A stretch of 64,000 bases of DNA from Thiopseudomonas sp. Lineage in GTDB: Bacteria; Pseudomonadota; Gammaproteobacteria; Pseudomonadales; Pseudomonadaceae. The translations under genes were made by a program, and so were the position numbers. Every line of letters begins with the position of its first letter. Position 1 is the stretch's first letter. The notes under the pieces were generated by a model that was not told the origin of the DNA, searched no databases, and worked only from the letters and a program-made list of their open reading frames with translations. This document shows, one piece after another, positions 1 to 12,151 of this stretch. The DNA lies in the NCBI GenBank assembly GCA_018384595.1, contig JAHAYO010000018.1:62001-126000 (forward strand), written 5' to 3'.

Positions 1-95
1 CCTTCGGGACTCTTTTTTTATGCCTGCAAAATATCGGGTACAAAAAAGCGCAGCCATGGCTGCGATTTTTGCTGAATACCACCGGCTTGGCGTAT

Positions 96-692
96 TTAAC
101 CAAACACACGAAAGCGCTGGGCGTCGTCCATATAGTCCTTGTCAGCAAACTCTGCTGCGTTGCCGCCAAAGGGCATTTGTGCACTCAGCTGCCAGCTGGC
201 GGGCAGATTCCAAGCGCTATGTACCTGTGCGTCAATCACTGGATTGTAATGTTGCAGGCTGGCACCTATGCCGGCCTCGGCCAGGGCGGTCCAGACCGCA
301 AACTGGGCCATGCCGGCCGCGTTGGCAGAAAACTCTGGAAACTTGTCGGCATAGAGGGCGAATTTTTCTTGCAGGCCGCGAATAACGTCTTGGTCTTCAA
401 AAAACAGGATGGTGCCGGCCCCGGCGGCAAAGCTGGCCATTTTCTTTTCTGTATTGACGAACTGCTCGGCTGGCGTCAGTGGGCGCAGGGCGTCCTTGAC
501 CAGTTGATTCCAGAATTTCTGATGTTCGTCACCAAACAGAATAACCACGCGCGAGCTTTGCGAGTTAAAGGCCGACGGCGCTTCGCGCACCACCGACTTG
601 ATCAGGGTTTCTAGGGCTGCGCGCGGCAGCGGCAGCTGGTCATTCAGGGCGTACTGGGTGCGGCGTTGCTGATAGAGGTTCAGGGCGTGCAT
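96..692 (-). CDS. nitroreductase family protein
   Basis: 198-aa ORF; nitroreductase-like N-terminus (RRTQYALNDQLP) and AGIGASLQHYNPVID motif. Confidence 0.85.
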   Translation of the reverse strand: MHALNLYQQRRTQYALNDQLPLPRAALETLIKSVVREAPSAFNSQSSRVVILFGDEHQKFWNQLVKDALRPLTPAEQFVNTEKKMASFAAGAGTILFFEDQDVIRGLQEKFALYADKFPEFSANAAGMAQFAVWTALAEAGIGASLQHYNPVIDAQVHSAWNLPASWQLSAQMPFGGNAAEFADKDYMDDAQRFRVFG

Positions 693-695
693 GGG

Positions 696-1269
696 TTACT
701 CCTTGCCTTGAGGGGCGGCATCTTCCTCACGGGCGCGTTTCATCAAACCGCGGGCGAGGAAGAGTTCAAACTGTTCAAAGGGAATGCGATCGCCGGCGTC
801 CTTGCCGTACCAGGTCTGGCTGATTTCGCCAGATTCGTCGATCAGAAAGTCGGCTGGCATCAGATTAGTGGTAAACAGTCCGGCCAGTCCGGTGATTTTT
901 AGATCCTGCAGGGCCGTGGGCAGGCGGCTAAGAATGCCCTTGTACTTGCCCCAGCGCGAGTGGATATTGACGCCGAACGCCTCATAGATAGCGGAGTCGG
1001 AGTCAGCAATCAATGGAAAGGGCGCGGGCGTGCCGCTTCGTACCGTTTGAGTGTATCAGTATCGGCAGGAAATAGCGCAACCACTTGCAGGTCCAAGGCG
1101 TCACGTTCTTTGTGCTTGTAGGTCAGTTCAAAAATACGGAAATTACAGAATGGGCTGTCAGGGTCGCGGAATAAACAAAGCAGGGAGCGTTTGCCGCCGG
1201 TTTCAATGCGCGTGCCGTGCCTGTCGATAAATTCACGAATGGGGGCTTGGCCGGGGCTATGAGTTGCAT
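696..1269 (-). pseudogene. peroxiredoxin-like (AhpC/TSA-type) protein, apparently frameshifted twice
   Basis: Manual reverse translation gives MQLIAP / GQAPIREFIDRHGTRIETGGKRSLLCLFRDPDSPFCNFRIFELTYKHKERDALDLQVVALFPADTDTLKRYEAARPRP / FPLIADSDSAIYEAFGVN...ADFLIDESGEISQTWYGKDAGDRIPFEQ across three frames; joins lie at G-runs near 1253-1256 and about 1020-1028. Confidence 0.75.
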
Positions 1270-1405
1270 GCGGGAGTCCTGCAAAAACACGGGCAAGAGT
1301 CCTGTTGCGGCTGTCGTCGTAATTACCAAGAAGGCTGCTGGCGTGCTTGTATAAAAAGAAGCCGGCATGGCCATAAAACGAAGACCATGCCGGAAGCGGT
1401 CTTGA

Positions 1406-1621
1406 TTAGGGGTTCTGGTCTGAATTTTTTTCAGATTTTTTGATTTGCTCCAACGCTTCCCAAGCTTTGGCAAACACGAAAGGAATGATGGCAAACGCGA
1501 GGGCAATGGTGGCTGTTGCTGTTTGCTGAGCCGCATCCTTAGCACCACCTAGCCACAGCAGCAGTACGGCCGCTGCAATGCCGCTGCCAACAAGGGTGAC
1601 AATCCAAGTGTTTTTTTGCAT
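1406..1621 (-). CDS. small hypothetical membrane protein
   Basis: 71-aa ORF with two hydrophobic segments. Confidence 0.5.
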   Translation of the reverse strand: MQKNTWIVTLVGSGIAAAVLLLWLGGAKDAAQQTATATIALAFAIIPFVFAKAWEALEQIKKSEKNSDQNP

Positions 1622-1843
1622 GAGGTTTGGTCCTGTTTAAGTATAAATGTAGTGTGTGGAAAAGGTGGTGCCAATAAAACAATTAAGCGTATGCCTGTCA
1701 AGCGCGGGCGGTTAGACATTTGAGGTAGATCATGCAATCACTGCGCAGTCCGCAGCCCTTACAGGGTGGTGTTGCAAGAGAAAGGTGTTGGCGTTTCGGG
1801 CTAAAATACCGTCTTGTCCATACACCGAAAGAAAGAGGAAACC

Positions 1844-1906
1844 ATGCAGAATACGAAGCCTTGTACAGCGCAAACAGATGGCGGCGAGCGGGGGTTGCAA
1901 CCATGA
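1844..1906 (+). CDS. possible 20-aa upstream/leader ORF (MQNTKPCTAQTDGGERGLQP) overlapping the NUDIX start
   Basis: Strong purine-rich SD (AAAGAGGAAACC) before ATG; stop TGA overlaps downstream ATG (ATGA). Confidence 0.4.
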   Translation: MQNTKPCTAQTDGGERGLQP

Positions 1907-2472
1907 ATATGACTGAAACGCGCCTGAGTTCGCAACGCTGCTTTGACGGCAAGATCATTCGTATCTGTCTTGATCAGGTGCGATTGCCGGATGGCAGCCA
2001 AGCCAGTCGTGAGTGCGTGTTGCACCCAGGTGGTGCGGCGGTATTGGCGGTGACGCCGCAGCAACAGGTGGTGCTGGTGCGCCAACATCGCTATGTGTGC
2101 GGCGGTGACCTGTTGGAGCTGCCTGCTGGCAAGCTCGATGGCGACGAGGATCCGGCTGACTGCGCGTTGCGCGAACTGGCCGAAGAAACGCCCTATACCG
2201 CAGGCTCCGTGCAGTTGCTGCATGCGTTTTTCTCGTCGCCGGGTTTTTGTAACGAAAGGATTCACCTGTTCTGGGCGCAAGACGTGCAGGCCAACAGCCA
2301 AGCAAGCCCAGACGAGGGCGAGTTGCTGGAGCTGGTGCTGTTGGATCGTGCCCAGGTGCGCGAGGCGCTAGCCCGCCAGCAGATCGAAGACGGCAAGACG
2401 CTGGTCGCGTTGTATTGGTGGCTGGCGATGGCGTCTGATGACCCGTCCGCCTGTTCCATGGTGGAGGGGTAA
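1903..2472 (+). CDS. NUDIX hydrolase, ADP-ribose diphosphatase-like
   Basis: NUDIX box GKLDGDEDPADCALRELAEET; start chosen at MNMTETRLSSQRCFDGKI. Confidence 0.85.
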   Translation: MNMTETRLSSQRCFDGKIIRICLDQVRLPDGSQASRECVLHPGGAAVLAVTPQQQVVLVRQHRYVCGGDLLELPAGKLDGDEDPADCALRELAEETPYTAGSVQLLHAFFSSPGFCNERIHLFWAQDVQANSQASPDEGELLELVLLDRAQVREALARQQIEDGKTLVALYWWLAMASDDPSACSMVEG

Positions 2473-2511
2473 CTGTGCTAGAATCGGCCGCTTTATAAAC
2501 AGTGGCGGGGT

Positions 2512-3255
2512 ATGGCCGACATGGGTGCAAGTCAATGGGGCAAGTTGCTGGCAGGGCTGGTGTTCGGGGCATGTATGAGTGCGCCGGCTATAGCCGCGCC
2601 AGAGGTTATACGCCAGCAGCTCGTACAATTGCAGCCGGACCTGGTGATCGAGCAAATTAGCGCCGTTGAGGGCTCCGGTCTGTATCAGGTGCAGATCAAG
2701 GGCGGCCAGTTTCTTTATACCGATGCCAAAGCCGAATACATCCTACATGGCGAGCTGTACCGCGTGGGCAAGGGCGATGCGGTCAACCTGACCGGTCTGG
2801 CGCGCCAGCAGGTGACCGCTGAACTGATGGCGGGGCTGGATACTAAGGATATGGTGGTGTTTCCCGCCCAAGACAGCAAAGCCTATATCACGGTCTTTAC
2901 CGATGTTGACTGTGGTTTCTGCCAGAAGCTGCACAATGAAGTGCCGCAGCTCAATCAAGCGGGCGTCGAGGTGCGTTATTTGGCTTGGCCGCGTCAGGGG
3001 TTGTCTGGCGCAACCTACGACAGCATGGTTAGCATCTGGTGTGCGGACGACCCACAAACAGCGATGACCCGTGCCAAGCGTCGTCAAGCTGTAACGCCGG
3101 CACAGTGCAAGCACCCTATTGATCGTCAGTACGCGCTGGGGCAACAGCTCGGGCTGTCTGGAACACCGGCCATTGTGCTGGAAAATGGCGAGCTGGTACC
3201 TGGCTATATGCCGGCTGCCCAACTGGTCGCTAAAGCCTTGCAGGCAAAACAATAA
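2512..3255 (+). CDS. dsbC: thiol:disulfide interchange protein DsbC
   Basis: N-terminal signal peptide, CGFC active site, position directly upstream of hom. Confidence 0.92.
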   Translation: MADMGASQWGKLLAGLVFGACMSAPAIAAPEVIRQQLVQLQPDLVIEQISAVEGSGLYQVQIKGGQFLYTDAKAEYILHGELYRVGKGDAVNLTGLARQQVTAELMAGLDTKDMVVFPAQDSKAYITVFTDVDCGFCQKLHNEVPQLNQAGVEVRYLAWPRQGLSGATYDSMVSIWCADDPQTAMTRAKRRQAVTPAQCKHPIDRQYALGQQLGLSGTPAIVLENGELVPGYMPAAQLVAKALQAKQ

Positions 3256-3304
3256 TCATTAGGTGCTCCGCTTGAGCGGGGCCAGAGAAGAGAGGTTGGT
3301 ACGC

Positions 3305-4609
3305 GTGAAATCCGTCAAGGTCGGAATTTGTGGGCTGGGTACTGTCGGTGGCGGTACCTTCAATGTATTGCAGCGCAATGCGGATGAGATTTTCCGCCGC
3401 TGCGGTCGGCGTATCGAGGTGGTGCAGATTGCCGCACGCAGCATCAACCCAAAGTGCGATACCGGCAGTATCGAAATAATTGATGATGCGCTGGCGCTGG
3501 CCCGCAACCCCGATATTGATCTGGTGGTGGAGCTGATTGGCGGCGATGGCATTGCCAAAGAGGTGGTGCTGACTGCCATCGAACACGGCAAGCATGTAGT
3601 AACCGCCAACAAGGCGTTGATTGCCGTACATGGCAACGAGATTTTTGCCCGTGCCAGCGAAAAGGGCGTTAGCGTTGGTTACGAGGCGGCAGTGGCCGGT
3701 GGGATTCCGGTAATCAAGGCGATTCGTGAAGGGCTGGCCGGCAACCGCATCAACTGGCTGGCGGGCATCATCAATGGCACCGGTAACTTTATTCTGACCG
3801 AAATGCGTGAGAAGGGTCGCGCCTTTGATGACGTGCTCAAAGAAGCTCAGGCGCTAGGCTATGCCGAGGCCGATCCGACATTTGACGTAGAAGGCATTGA
3901 TGCCGCCCACAAACTAACCATTCTGGCCTCAATTGCCTTTGGTATCCCCCTGCAATTTGACAAAGCCTATACCGAAGGCATCACCCAGCTCACTACCGAA
4001 GATGTTAATTACGCCGAAGCGCTGGGTTACCGCATCAAACATCTGGGCGTGGCGCGTCGTACCGCTGAAGGTATCGAGCTACGCGTGCATCCGACTCTGA
4101 TTCCAGCCGCGCGCCTGATTGCCAACGTCAATGGCGTAATGAACGCGGTGATGGTCAATGGCGATGCCGTGGGTAGCACTCTATATTACGGCGCTGGTGC
4201 CGGCATGGAGCCAACCGCTTCTGCGGTGGTGGCGGATTTGGTGGATATCGCACGTACACTGGAAACGGCCAGTAATCAGCGTGTGGCGCCGCTGGCCTTC
4301 CAGACTGATGCATTGTCTGATGAGCCAGTGCTGCCTATTGCACAGTGTGAAACCGCTTATTACCTGCGCATTCAGGCCAAGGACCATCCTGGCGTTTTGG
4401 CGCAGGTGGCCAGTATTCTGTCTGAGCGCGGTATCAATATCGAATCCATCATGCAAAAAGAAGCCGAAGGGCAAGATGGTCTGATCCCCATTATTCTGTT
4501 GACACACCGGGTGCAGGAGGCGCGCATGCTTGATGCCATTGCCGCCCTGGAAGCCCTGGAGTCAGTGATTACGCCGGTTGTGCGTATCCGTGTCGAGCAA
4601 CTGGATTAA
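3305..4609 (+). CDS. hom: homoserine dehydrogenase
   Basis: VKVGICGLGTVGGGTFNVL; TANKALIA; C-terminal ACT domain; GTG start. Confidence 0.95.
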   Translation: MKSVKVGICGLGTVGGGTFNVLQRNADEIFRRCGRRIEVVQIAARSINPKCDTGSIEIIDDALALARNPDIDLVVELIGGDGIAKEVVLTAIEHGKHVVTANKALIAVHGNEIFARASEKGVSVGYEAAVAGGIPVIKAIREGLAGNRINWLAGIINGTGNFILTEMREKGRAFDDVLKEAQALGYAEADPTFDVEGIDAAHKLTILASIAFGIPLQFDKAYTEGITQLTTEDVNYAEALGYRIKHLGVARRTAEGIELRVHPTLIPAARLIANVNGVMNAVMVNGDAVGSTLYYGAGAGMEPTASAVVADLVDIARTLETASNQRVAPLAFQTDALSDEPVLPIAQCETAYYLRIQAKDHPGVLAQVASILSERGINIESIMQKEAEGQDGLIPIILLTHRVQEARMLDAIAALEALESVITPVVRIRVEQLD

Positions 4610-4630
4610 TTTTTACGAAGGCAAAACAAC

Positions 4631-6040
4631 ATGCGTTATATCAGTACCCGCGGCCAGGCACCGGCCCTGAATTTTGAAGATGTGCTGCTGGCCGGTTTGG
4701 CCAGCGATGGTGGTCTTTATGTGCCGGAAAACTTGCCACGTTTTACCGTTGAACAGATGCAATCCTGGGTTGGCCTGCCGTATCACGAGCTGGCGTTTGA
4801 AGTTATGCGCCCCTTTGTGGCCGGCAGTATCAGTGATGCCGATTTCAAAGCAATTCTGAAAGATACCTATGGTGCTTTTGCCCATAGCGCGGTAGCCCCG
4901 CTGCGCCAGATCGACAGTAACGAATGGGTTATGGAGCTGTTCCACGGTCCGACCTTGGCATTTAAAGATTTTGCCCTGCAATTACTGGGGCGCTTGTTGG
5001 ACCATGTGCTGACCAAACGCGGCGAGCGCGTAATAATCATTGGCGCTACTTCCGGCGATACCGGCTCGGCGGCGATTGAAGGCTGCCGCCGCTGTGACAA
5101 TGTGGATATCTTCATCCTGCACCCGCACCAGCGCGTGTCGGAAGTACAGCGCAAGCAGATGACCACGGCCATCAGTGACAACATCCACAACATCGCCATT
5201 GAAGGCAACTTCGACGACTGCCAGGAAATGGTCAAGGCCAGTTTTGCCGATCAGTCCTTCCTCAAGGGCACCCGTCTGGTGGCGGTCAACTCGATCAACT
5301 GGGCGCGCATCATGGCGCAGATCGTGTATTACTTCCATGCCGCCCTACAGCTGGGTGCGCCGCAGCGCTCGGTGTCCTTTTCGGTGCCGACCGGCAACTT
5401 CGGTGACATCTTTGCCGGCTATTTGGCGCGCAACATGGGCTTGCCGGTCAATCAGTTGATTGTTGCCACCAACCGCAATGATATTTTGCACCGCTTTATG
5501 AGCGGCAACCGCTACCACAAGGACGAGCTGCACCCGACCCTATCGCCGTCCATGGACATTATGGTGTCGTCTAACTTCGAGCGTCTGCTGTTTGACATGC
5601 ATGGTCGTAACGGTGCGCTGGTGACCGAGCTGATGGACAATTTCCGTGCTACTGGTCAGTTGTCAGTGGAAGAGGATCGTTGGACCGAGGTGCGCAAGCT
5701 GTTTGACTCTCTGGCTGTGGATGACGAACAGACCTGTGCCACCATTGCCGAGGTGTACGGCCAGTGTGGTGAGATTCTTGATCCACATACGGCTATTGGC
5801 GTGCGTGCTGCGCGTGAATGCCGTCGCAGCCTGAGCGTGCCGATGGTGACCCTGGGGACTGCGCACCCAGTCAAGTTCCCAGAGGCAGTCGAGAAGGCAG
5901 TGTCGGGTGTTGATCCGCAGTTGCCACCGCATATGAGCGATCTGTTTGAGCGTGAAGAGCGCTGTAGCGTGCTGGCCAATGATCTAAAGGCTGTGCAGGA
6001 GTTTGTTAGCCAGCGTGGTAATCGCGGCAAGCCGTTGTAA
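4631..6040 (+). CDS. thrC: threonine synthase
   Basis: MRYISTRGQAPALNFEDVLLAGLASDGGLYVP; GATSGDTGSAA. Confidence 0.96.
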   Translation: MRYISTRGQAPALNFEDVLLAGLASDGGLYVPENLPRFTVEQMQSWVGLPYHELAFEVMRPFVAGSISDADFKAILKDTYGAFAHSAVAPLRQIDSNEWVMELFHGPTLAFKDFALQLLGRLLDHVLTKRGERVIIIGATSGDTGSAAIEGCRRCDNVDIFILHPHQRVSEVQRKQMTTAISDNIHNIAIEGNFDDCQEMVKASFADQSFLKGTRLVAVNSINWARIMAQIVYYFHAALQLGAPQRSVSFSVPTGNFGDIFAGYLARNMGLPVNQLIVATNRNDILHRFMSGNRYHKDELHPTLSPSMDIMVSSNFERLLFDMHGRNGALVTELMDNFRATGQLSVEEDRWTEVRKLFDSLAVDDEQTCATIAEVYGQCGEILDPHTAIGVRAARECRRSLSVPMVTLGTAHPVKFPEAVEKAVSGVDPQLPPHMSDLFEREERCSVLANDLKAVQEFVSQRGNRGKPL

Positions 6041-6074
6041 CCAGGGTGTTTTGCACTGCGGTTGCTGGCTGTGC

Positions 6075-6142
6075 GGGATATCACAGCAGGCTACGCTGGT
6101 CCGGCCTGCGGCCAAACCGCTAATGCCTGCCGTGATACCCCG
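6075..6142. repeat. imperfect inverted repeat / stem-loop downstream of thrC
   Basis: GGGATATCACAGCAGGC ... GCCTGCCGTGATACCCC with internal GGCC-tgc-GGCC. Confidence 0.6.
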
Positions 6143-6270
6143 CCCAGCCTGAATCTACCTTGTGCGGCGGGAGGTTTGTGGCCCGCAAGTGGCGGGCTGC
6201 TGTCGCTTGCTGTGGGATGGATTGTGTAGTTAGGCCTAGATAGGGAGCTTAGTTATTACGCACCACCACT

Positions 6271-6293
6271 GTCATTCTGCGCGCAGCGAAGCG
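6271..6293. repeat. REP-like unit copy 1 (GTCATTCTGCGCGCAGCGAAGCG)
   Basis: Identical 23-mer recurs at 6399-6421; partial copy GTCATTCTGC at about 6353. Confidence 0.7.
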
Positions 6294-6391
6294 GAGACGT
6301 AGAGCTCTTAGTGAGCAAACATTGCTCTGTAGCTAATACGCTTACTGCGTCTGTCATTCTGCATAGATTTTATTCCTCAGCGTCCACGCAC

Positions 6392-6438
6392 TATCTCCGT
6401 CATTCTGCGCGCAGCGAAGCGTAGTCGCAGAAAGACGG
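6392..6438. repeat. REP-like unit copy 2 in a long imperfect hairpin
   Basis: CTCCGTC-a-TTCTGCG ... CGCAGAA-a-GACGGAG. Confidence 0.7.
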
Positions 6439-6497
6439 AGAGCCTCAGTCGTCAGCGAAAGTAGAGTGTGGGGCAATGAAAAGTAAATATCAGGCAC

Positions 6498-6526
6498 AAA
6501 AAAACCGGTCAATTGACCGGTTTTTT
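6498..6526 (-). terminator. bidirectional-looking intrinsic terminator after rpsT
   Basis: AAAAAAACCGGTCAATTGACCGGTTTTTT. Confidence 0.9.
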
Positions 6527-6541
6527 ATAGAACCTGTTGCC

Positions 6542-6811
6542 TTAGGCAGCAGCCAGCGCTTTTAGGTGCTGGTTGAGGCGGCTCTTGTGGCGAGCTGCCT
6601 TGTTCTTGTGAATGATGCCTTTGTCGGCCATACGGTCGATTACCGGAACGGCCTTGGCGTAAGCGTCTTGGGCCTTGGCTAGGTCTTTGGCGTCCAGGGC
6701 CTTGACTACGTTTTTGATATAGGTGCGAACCATAGAGCGCAGGCTGGCATTGTGGCTGTTACGCTTCTCAGCCTGTTTGGCGCGTTTTTTGGCAGAAGGG
6801 CTGTTGGCCAC
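6542..6811 (-). CDS. rpsT: 30S ribosomal protein S20
   Basis: [33 protein letters not shown]. Confidence 0.97.
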   Translation of the reverse strand: MANSPSAKKRAKQAEKRNSHNASLRSMVRTYIKNVVKALDAKDLAKAQDAYAKAVPVIDRMADKGIIHKNKAARHKSRLNQHLKALAAA

Positions 6812-6999
6812 AGTCGAACTCCTCGAATACTTCTACATGAAAGGGAAAAAATGATTTGCGGATTCTGCCGATTGCTGGGGTGAATGTCAAGGGCCGTATG
6901 TCTTTTGACCGCAGTCAGCCGGCGGTTGGCTGTTTGCTGTGCTGGATGATCATCCTTGCGTGCTGATGGATCATTGTTTTGTGCCCCATGCCTGTCTAG

Positions 7000-9096
<2,097 letters not shown>

Positions 9097-9137
9097 TCGG
9101 TTGCTAGGGCAGGCCGGTCGTCCGGCCTGTTCTGGGA

Positions 9138-10508
9138 TTACCAGAGCTCTTTGTGCCTTGAGCAGCGGTTGGAAATGCCAGGGGTAAAGCGACCGGGATG
9201 GGTTTTGCGCTCCAACGGCAGCCCGCAGGCTTCGCCGGTCACTGGAATGAGGGCGTCACAGGCGGGCGACTCATAGTGTTCCAGCCAAGTTTTGTAGGCT
9301 TCTTCGCTGACCATGCAGTATTTGGCGGCAAAGGCGTGTGGGCTTTTAAGAAACTCGTGCACCTCGTTGACCGGAATGGTGATGTGTCCGGCGCCGGGCT
9401 GCATGGTCACCAGCGATACCCCAGCTTCATCAAGCCGGTGCAGTACCGACTGGGATTCGGCCAACATGTGTTTGTATTCTTGATGCAGGGTCTGGGTGTC
9501 TTGCTGAGCCTTTTGTAGCTGGCTCTGCTGTTCGGCCAGCTGCGCCGCATAGCGTTGTTGCAGCTGCTGCTGTTGTTCTTGCAGGGTGGAAGCCAGCAGG
9601 GCTTTGTGGGACTGCAGCTGCTGATCAAACTCGCTACGCAGGGCGGCGATTTGATTTTGTTCTTGTGCGGCCACGTTTTGCAGACGGTTGCGCGCTTCGT
9701 TACCAATGCTGGCCAGTTGTTCAACCTGCTTGAGCAGTTGCTGATTGTGCTCGTTTTGCTGCTGTAGTGCGCGCTCTAGCTCTTGAATGTTCTGGCGCAT
9801 AGTGGCCAGTTGGCTGTCGGCTTGCAGCTGCAGGCGAGCAATGGCTTGGTCGTGTTCGGCCTCAAGGCTACGGATTCGCAGGCGTTGCTGTTTGATCAGC
9901 TGGGCGGCTTTTTTGCGTTGTTCTTGTTCGCGCTCTAGGTTTTCCTGTTCCAGCTTCTTTTTGCGTGCCACTTCGGACGGCAGTTGCCAGGCTTCTTCGG
10001 CGGCCACCTGCAGGCGGTCGAGCTCTAGCACGGAGGCGGCGGGGGGAAACTCTTCTTCAGTTAGTAGGCGCAATTGGTTGCGGCGGACGCAGTCGCGAAT
10101 CATGGCCAGATGGTTATGACCGGGTGACATATCTGGATCCCACAGGTGCATTTGCAGCCAGGGCACCGGCGTCTGGCTGCGGCAAACCAAACGGACGGGG
10201 CCGCCGCCTAGGTCCGGGCCATATTCGGCTTTTTCTACCAGTTGGCGCAGGGGGATATTCCAGCCTGGATCGGCGCTGCCCTGTTCGTCTATGTCAAGGT
10301 AAAACAGGACGATGGCACGAACTTGCAGCCTGGGGTTGATGGTGATATAGGCCGCGCGTACCTGCTGGTCGGCCCGCTCCGGCATGCTGACAATGTTGTC
10401 CAGTACGGCCTCAAATTCGGGGTAGAGCATCTCGGTAGTGATTCCGCTGTCGCTAAAGAGCAGTACAGCTTCAGTCATCAACTGGCGGCTTGGTTTGGGT
10501 GCGTTCAT
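9138..10508 (-). CDS. conserved hypothetical protein with long central coiled coil
   Basis: MNAPKPSRQLMTEAVLLFSD...; Q/E-rich coiled coil; long ORF. Confidence 0.75.
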   Translation of the reverse strand: MNAPKPSRQLMTEAVLLFSDSGITTEMLYPEFEAVLDNIVSMPERADQQVRAAYITINPRLQVRAIVLFYLDIDEQGSADPGWNIPLRQLVEKAEYGPDLGGGPVRLVCRSQTPVPWLQMHLWDPDMSPGHNHLAMIRDCVRRNQLRLLTEEEFPPAASVLELDRLQVAAEEAWQLPSEVARKKKLEQENLEREQEQRKKAAQLIKQQRLRIRSLEAEHDQAIARLQLQADSQLATMRQNIQELERALQQQNEHNQQLLKQVEQLASIGNEARNRLQNVAAQEQNQIAALRSEFDQQLQSHKALLASTLQEQQQQLQQRYAAQLAEQQSQLQKAQQDTQTLHQEYKHMLAESQSVLHRLDEAGVSLVTMQPGAGHITIPVNEVHEFLKSPHAFAAKYCMVSEEAYKTWLEHYESPACDALIPVTGEACGLPLERKTHPGRFTPGISNRCSRHKELW

Positions 10509-10744
10509 GTAAAACTCGCTTTTGCTTGAACCCTGACAGGGTAAGCTGCTTCTGCAGGAAGGCATCGCACTTCAGCCCCACAAGACTGTATTGGGCGTTT
10601 GTGGAGCATAGTCGGGCGTACAGGTTGGACAGATGCTACAACAAATCAGGCGCTTGGGGTGGCAGCATGGGGAACTTTGTGATCCATTGCTCAGAAGCAA
10701 TGACGACCCGTGTGGCTTTGGTGTAGCGCGTGGGTGTTTGGCCG

Positions 10745-12136
10745 CTAGACGGCGGGGTGCGGGCGGCTCACCTGAGCAAGGGTTTTGCGGCCCATGTGGT
10801 GCAGTCGCCAGCCCAGCAGTAGGGCGGCGCAGGAGAGGCCGACAATCAGCCCTTGCCAGAGCCCAGCCGGCCCTTGGGCGGCACCGAATGTATCGCTAAG
10901 CCCCAGCGCATAGCCAACTGGCAGGCCGACGCCCCAATAAGATACCAGCGTAATCAGCATGGTAATGCGGGTGTCTTGGTAGCCGCGTAAGGCACCGGCA
11001 GCGGTAACCTGCACGGCATCGGAAAACTGGAACACGGCAGCGTAGATAATCAGTGAGGCGGCAATCGCCAGCACCTGTGGATCGCCGGTATAGATACGGG
11101 CGATTGGCTCGCGCAGCAGGGTCATGTAACTGGCCGATAGGCAGGCCAGCAAGAGCGCAGTGCCCATTGCGACCCAGGCAGCAAAACGGGCGTCGGCGGG
11201 GCGGCCTGCGCCCAGATTCTGGCCTACGCGCACGGTCGTGGCCATGCCTAGCGAATAGGGCAGCATAAACACCAGCGAGCTGAAATTGAGCGCAATCTGG
11301 TGACCGGCTACCACGTTGGCCCCCAGCCCACCGATCAACAGCGCAATGATAGAAAAAATGCTGGCTTCAGCAAAAATGGAAATACCGATGGGGGTGCCCA
11401 GCATGAGCAGACTTTTTTGCTCGGCCAGTTGTGGCCATTGCCAGCGGCTGAATGGGCCATGCTGTTGGTAGTGCGGCGCCCAGCGCACCCACCAGAGCAT
11501 GGCCAGCATCATGCATAGCATCACCAGCGCGGTGGCCCAGCCGCAGCCTACGCCACCCATGGCCGGCAGGCCCAGCTTGCCGTAAATAAAGGCATAGTTG
11601 GCGGGAATATTGATGGCCAAACCCAGTAAGCCGATCACCATGCTGGGACGGGTGCGCCCGAGTGCGTCGCTGTAACAGCGCAGCACCGTATAAAGCGCCA
11701 GCGCCGGAAAGCCGCAGGCCACGGCGCGCAGGTAGCCCATGGCTGGGGTGATCAGTTCAGGGCTGATGCCCAGCCACTCCAGCAGCGGGCGGGCGTTCCA
11801 CATCAGTAGCCCCAGCGTGCACCCCAACAGCAGACCCAGCCACAAGGCCTGACGCACCAGCGGGCCGATGCGCTCGCTTTCACCGGCCCCGAAGGCACGG
11901 GATACCTTGGCCGTGGTGGCCAGCAGTACACCGCTCATAAACAGAAATACCGGCATCCAGATCGAGTTGCCCAGCGCCACCGCTGCCAGGTCGACAGGGC
12001 TGACGCGCCCCGCCATCATGGTGTCAACAAACCCCATGGCCGAGTTGGCCAGCTGGGCGATGACAATGGGCGTGGCAAGTTTGAACAGGGCGCGCCACTC
12101 GGCAAACAGGCGCTGGCGAAACAACAGGCTGGGCAT
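10745..12136 (-). CDS. MATE family multidrug/cation efflux transporter (NorM-like)
   Basis: 12-TM hydrophobic pattern; ANSAMGFVDTMMAGRVSPVDLAAVALGNSIW. Confidence 0.9.
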   Translation of the reverse strand: MPSLLFRQRLFAEWRALFKLATPIVIAQLANSAMGFVDTMMAGRVSPVDLAAVALGNSIWMPVFLFMSGVLLATTAKVSRAFGAGESERIGPLVRQALWLGLLLGCTLGLLMWNARPLLEWLGISPELITPAMGYLRAVACGFPALALYTVLRCYSDALGRTRPSMVIGLLGLAINIPANYAFIYGKLGLPAMGGVGCGWATALVMLCMMLAMLWWVRWAPHYQQHGPFSRWQWPQLAEQKSLLMLGTPIGISIFAEASIFSIIALLIGGLGANVVAGHQIALNFSSLVFMLPYSLGMATTVRVGQNLGAGRPADARFAAWVAMGTALLLACLSASYMTLLREPIARIYTGDPQVLAIAASLIIYAAVFQFSDAVQVTAAGALRGYQDTRITMLITLVSYWGVGLPVGYALGLSDTFGAAQGPAGLWQGLIVGLSCAALLLGWRLHHMGRKTLAQVSRPHPAV

Positions 12137-12151
12137 GGACGTGTAGAACAC

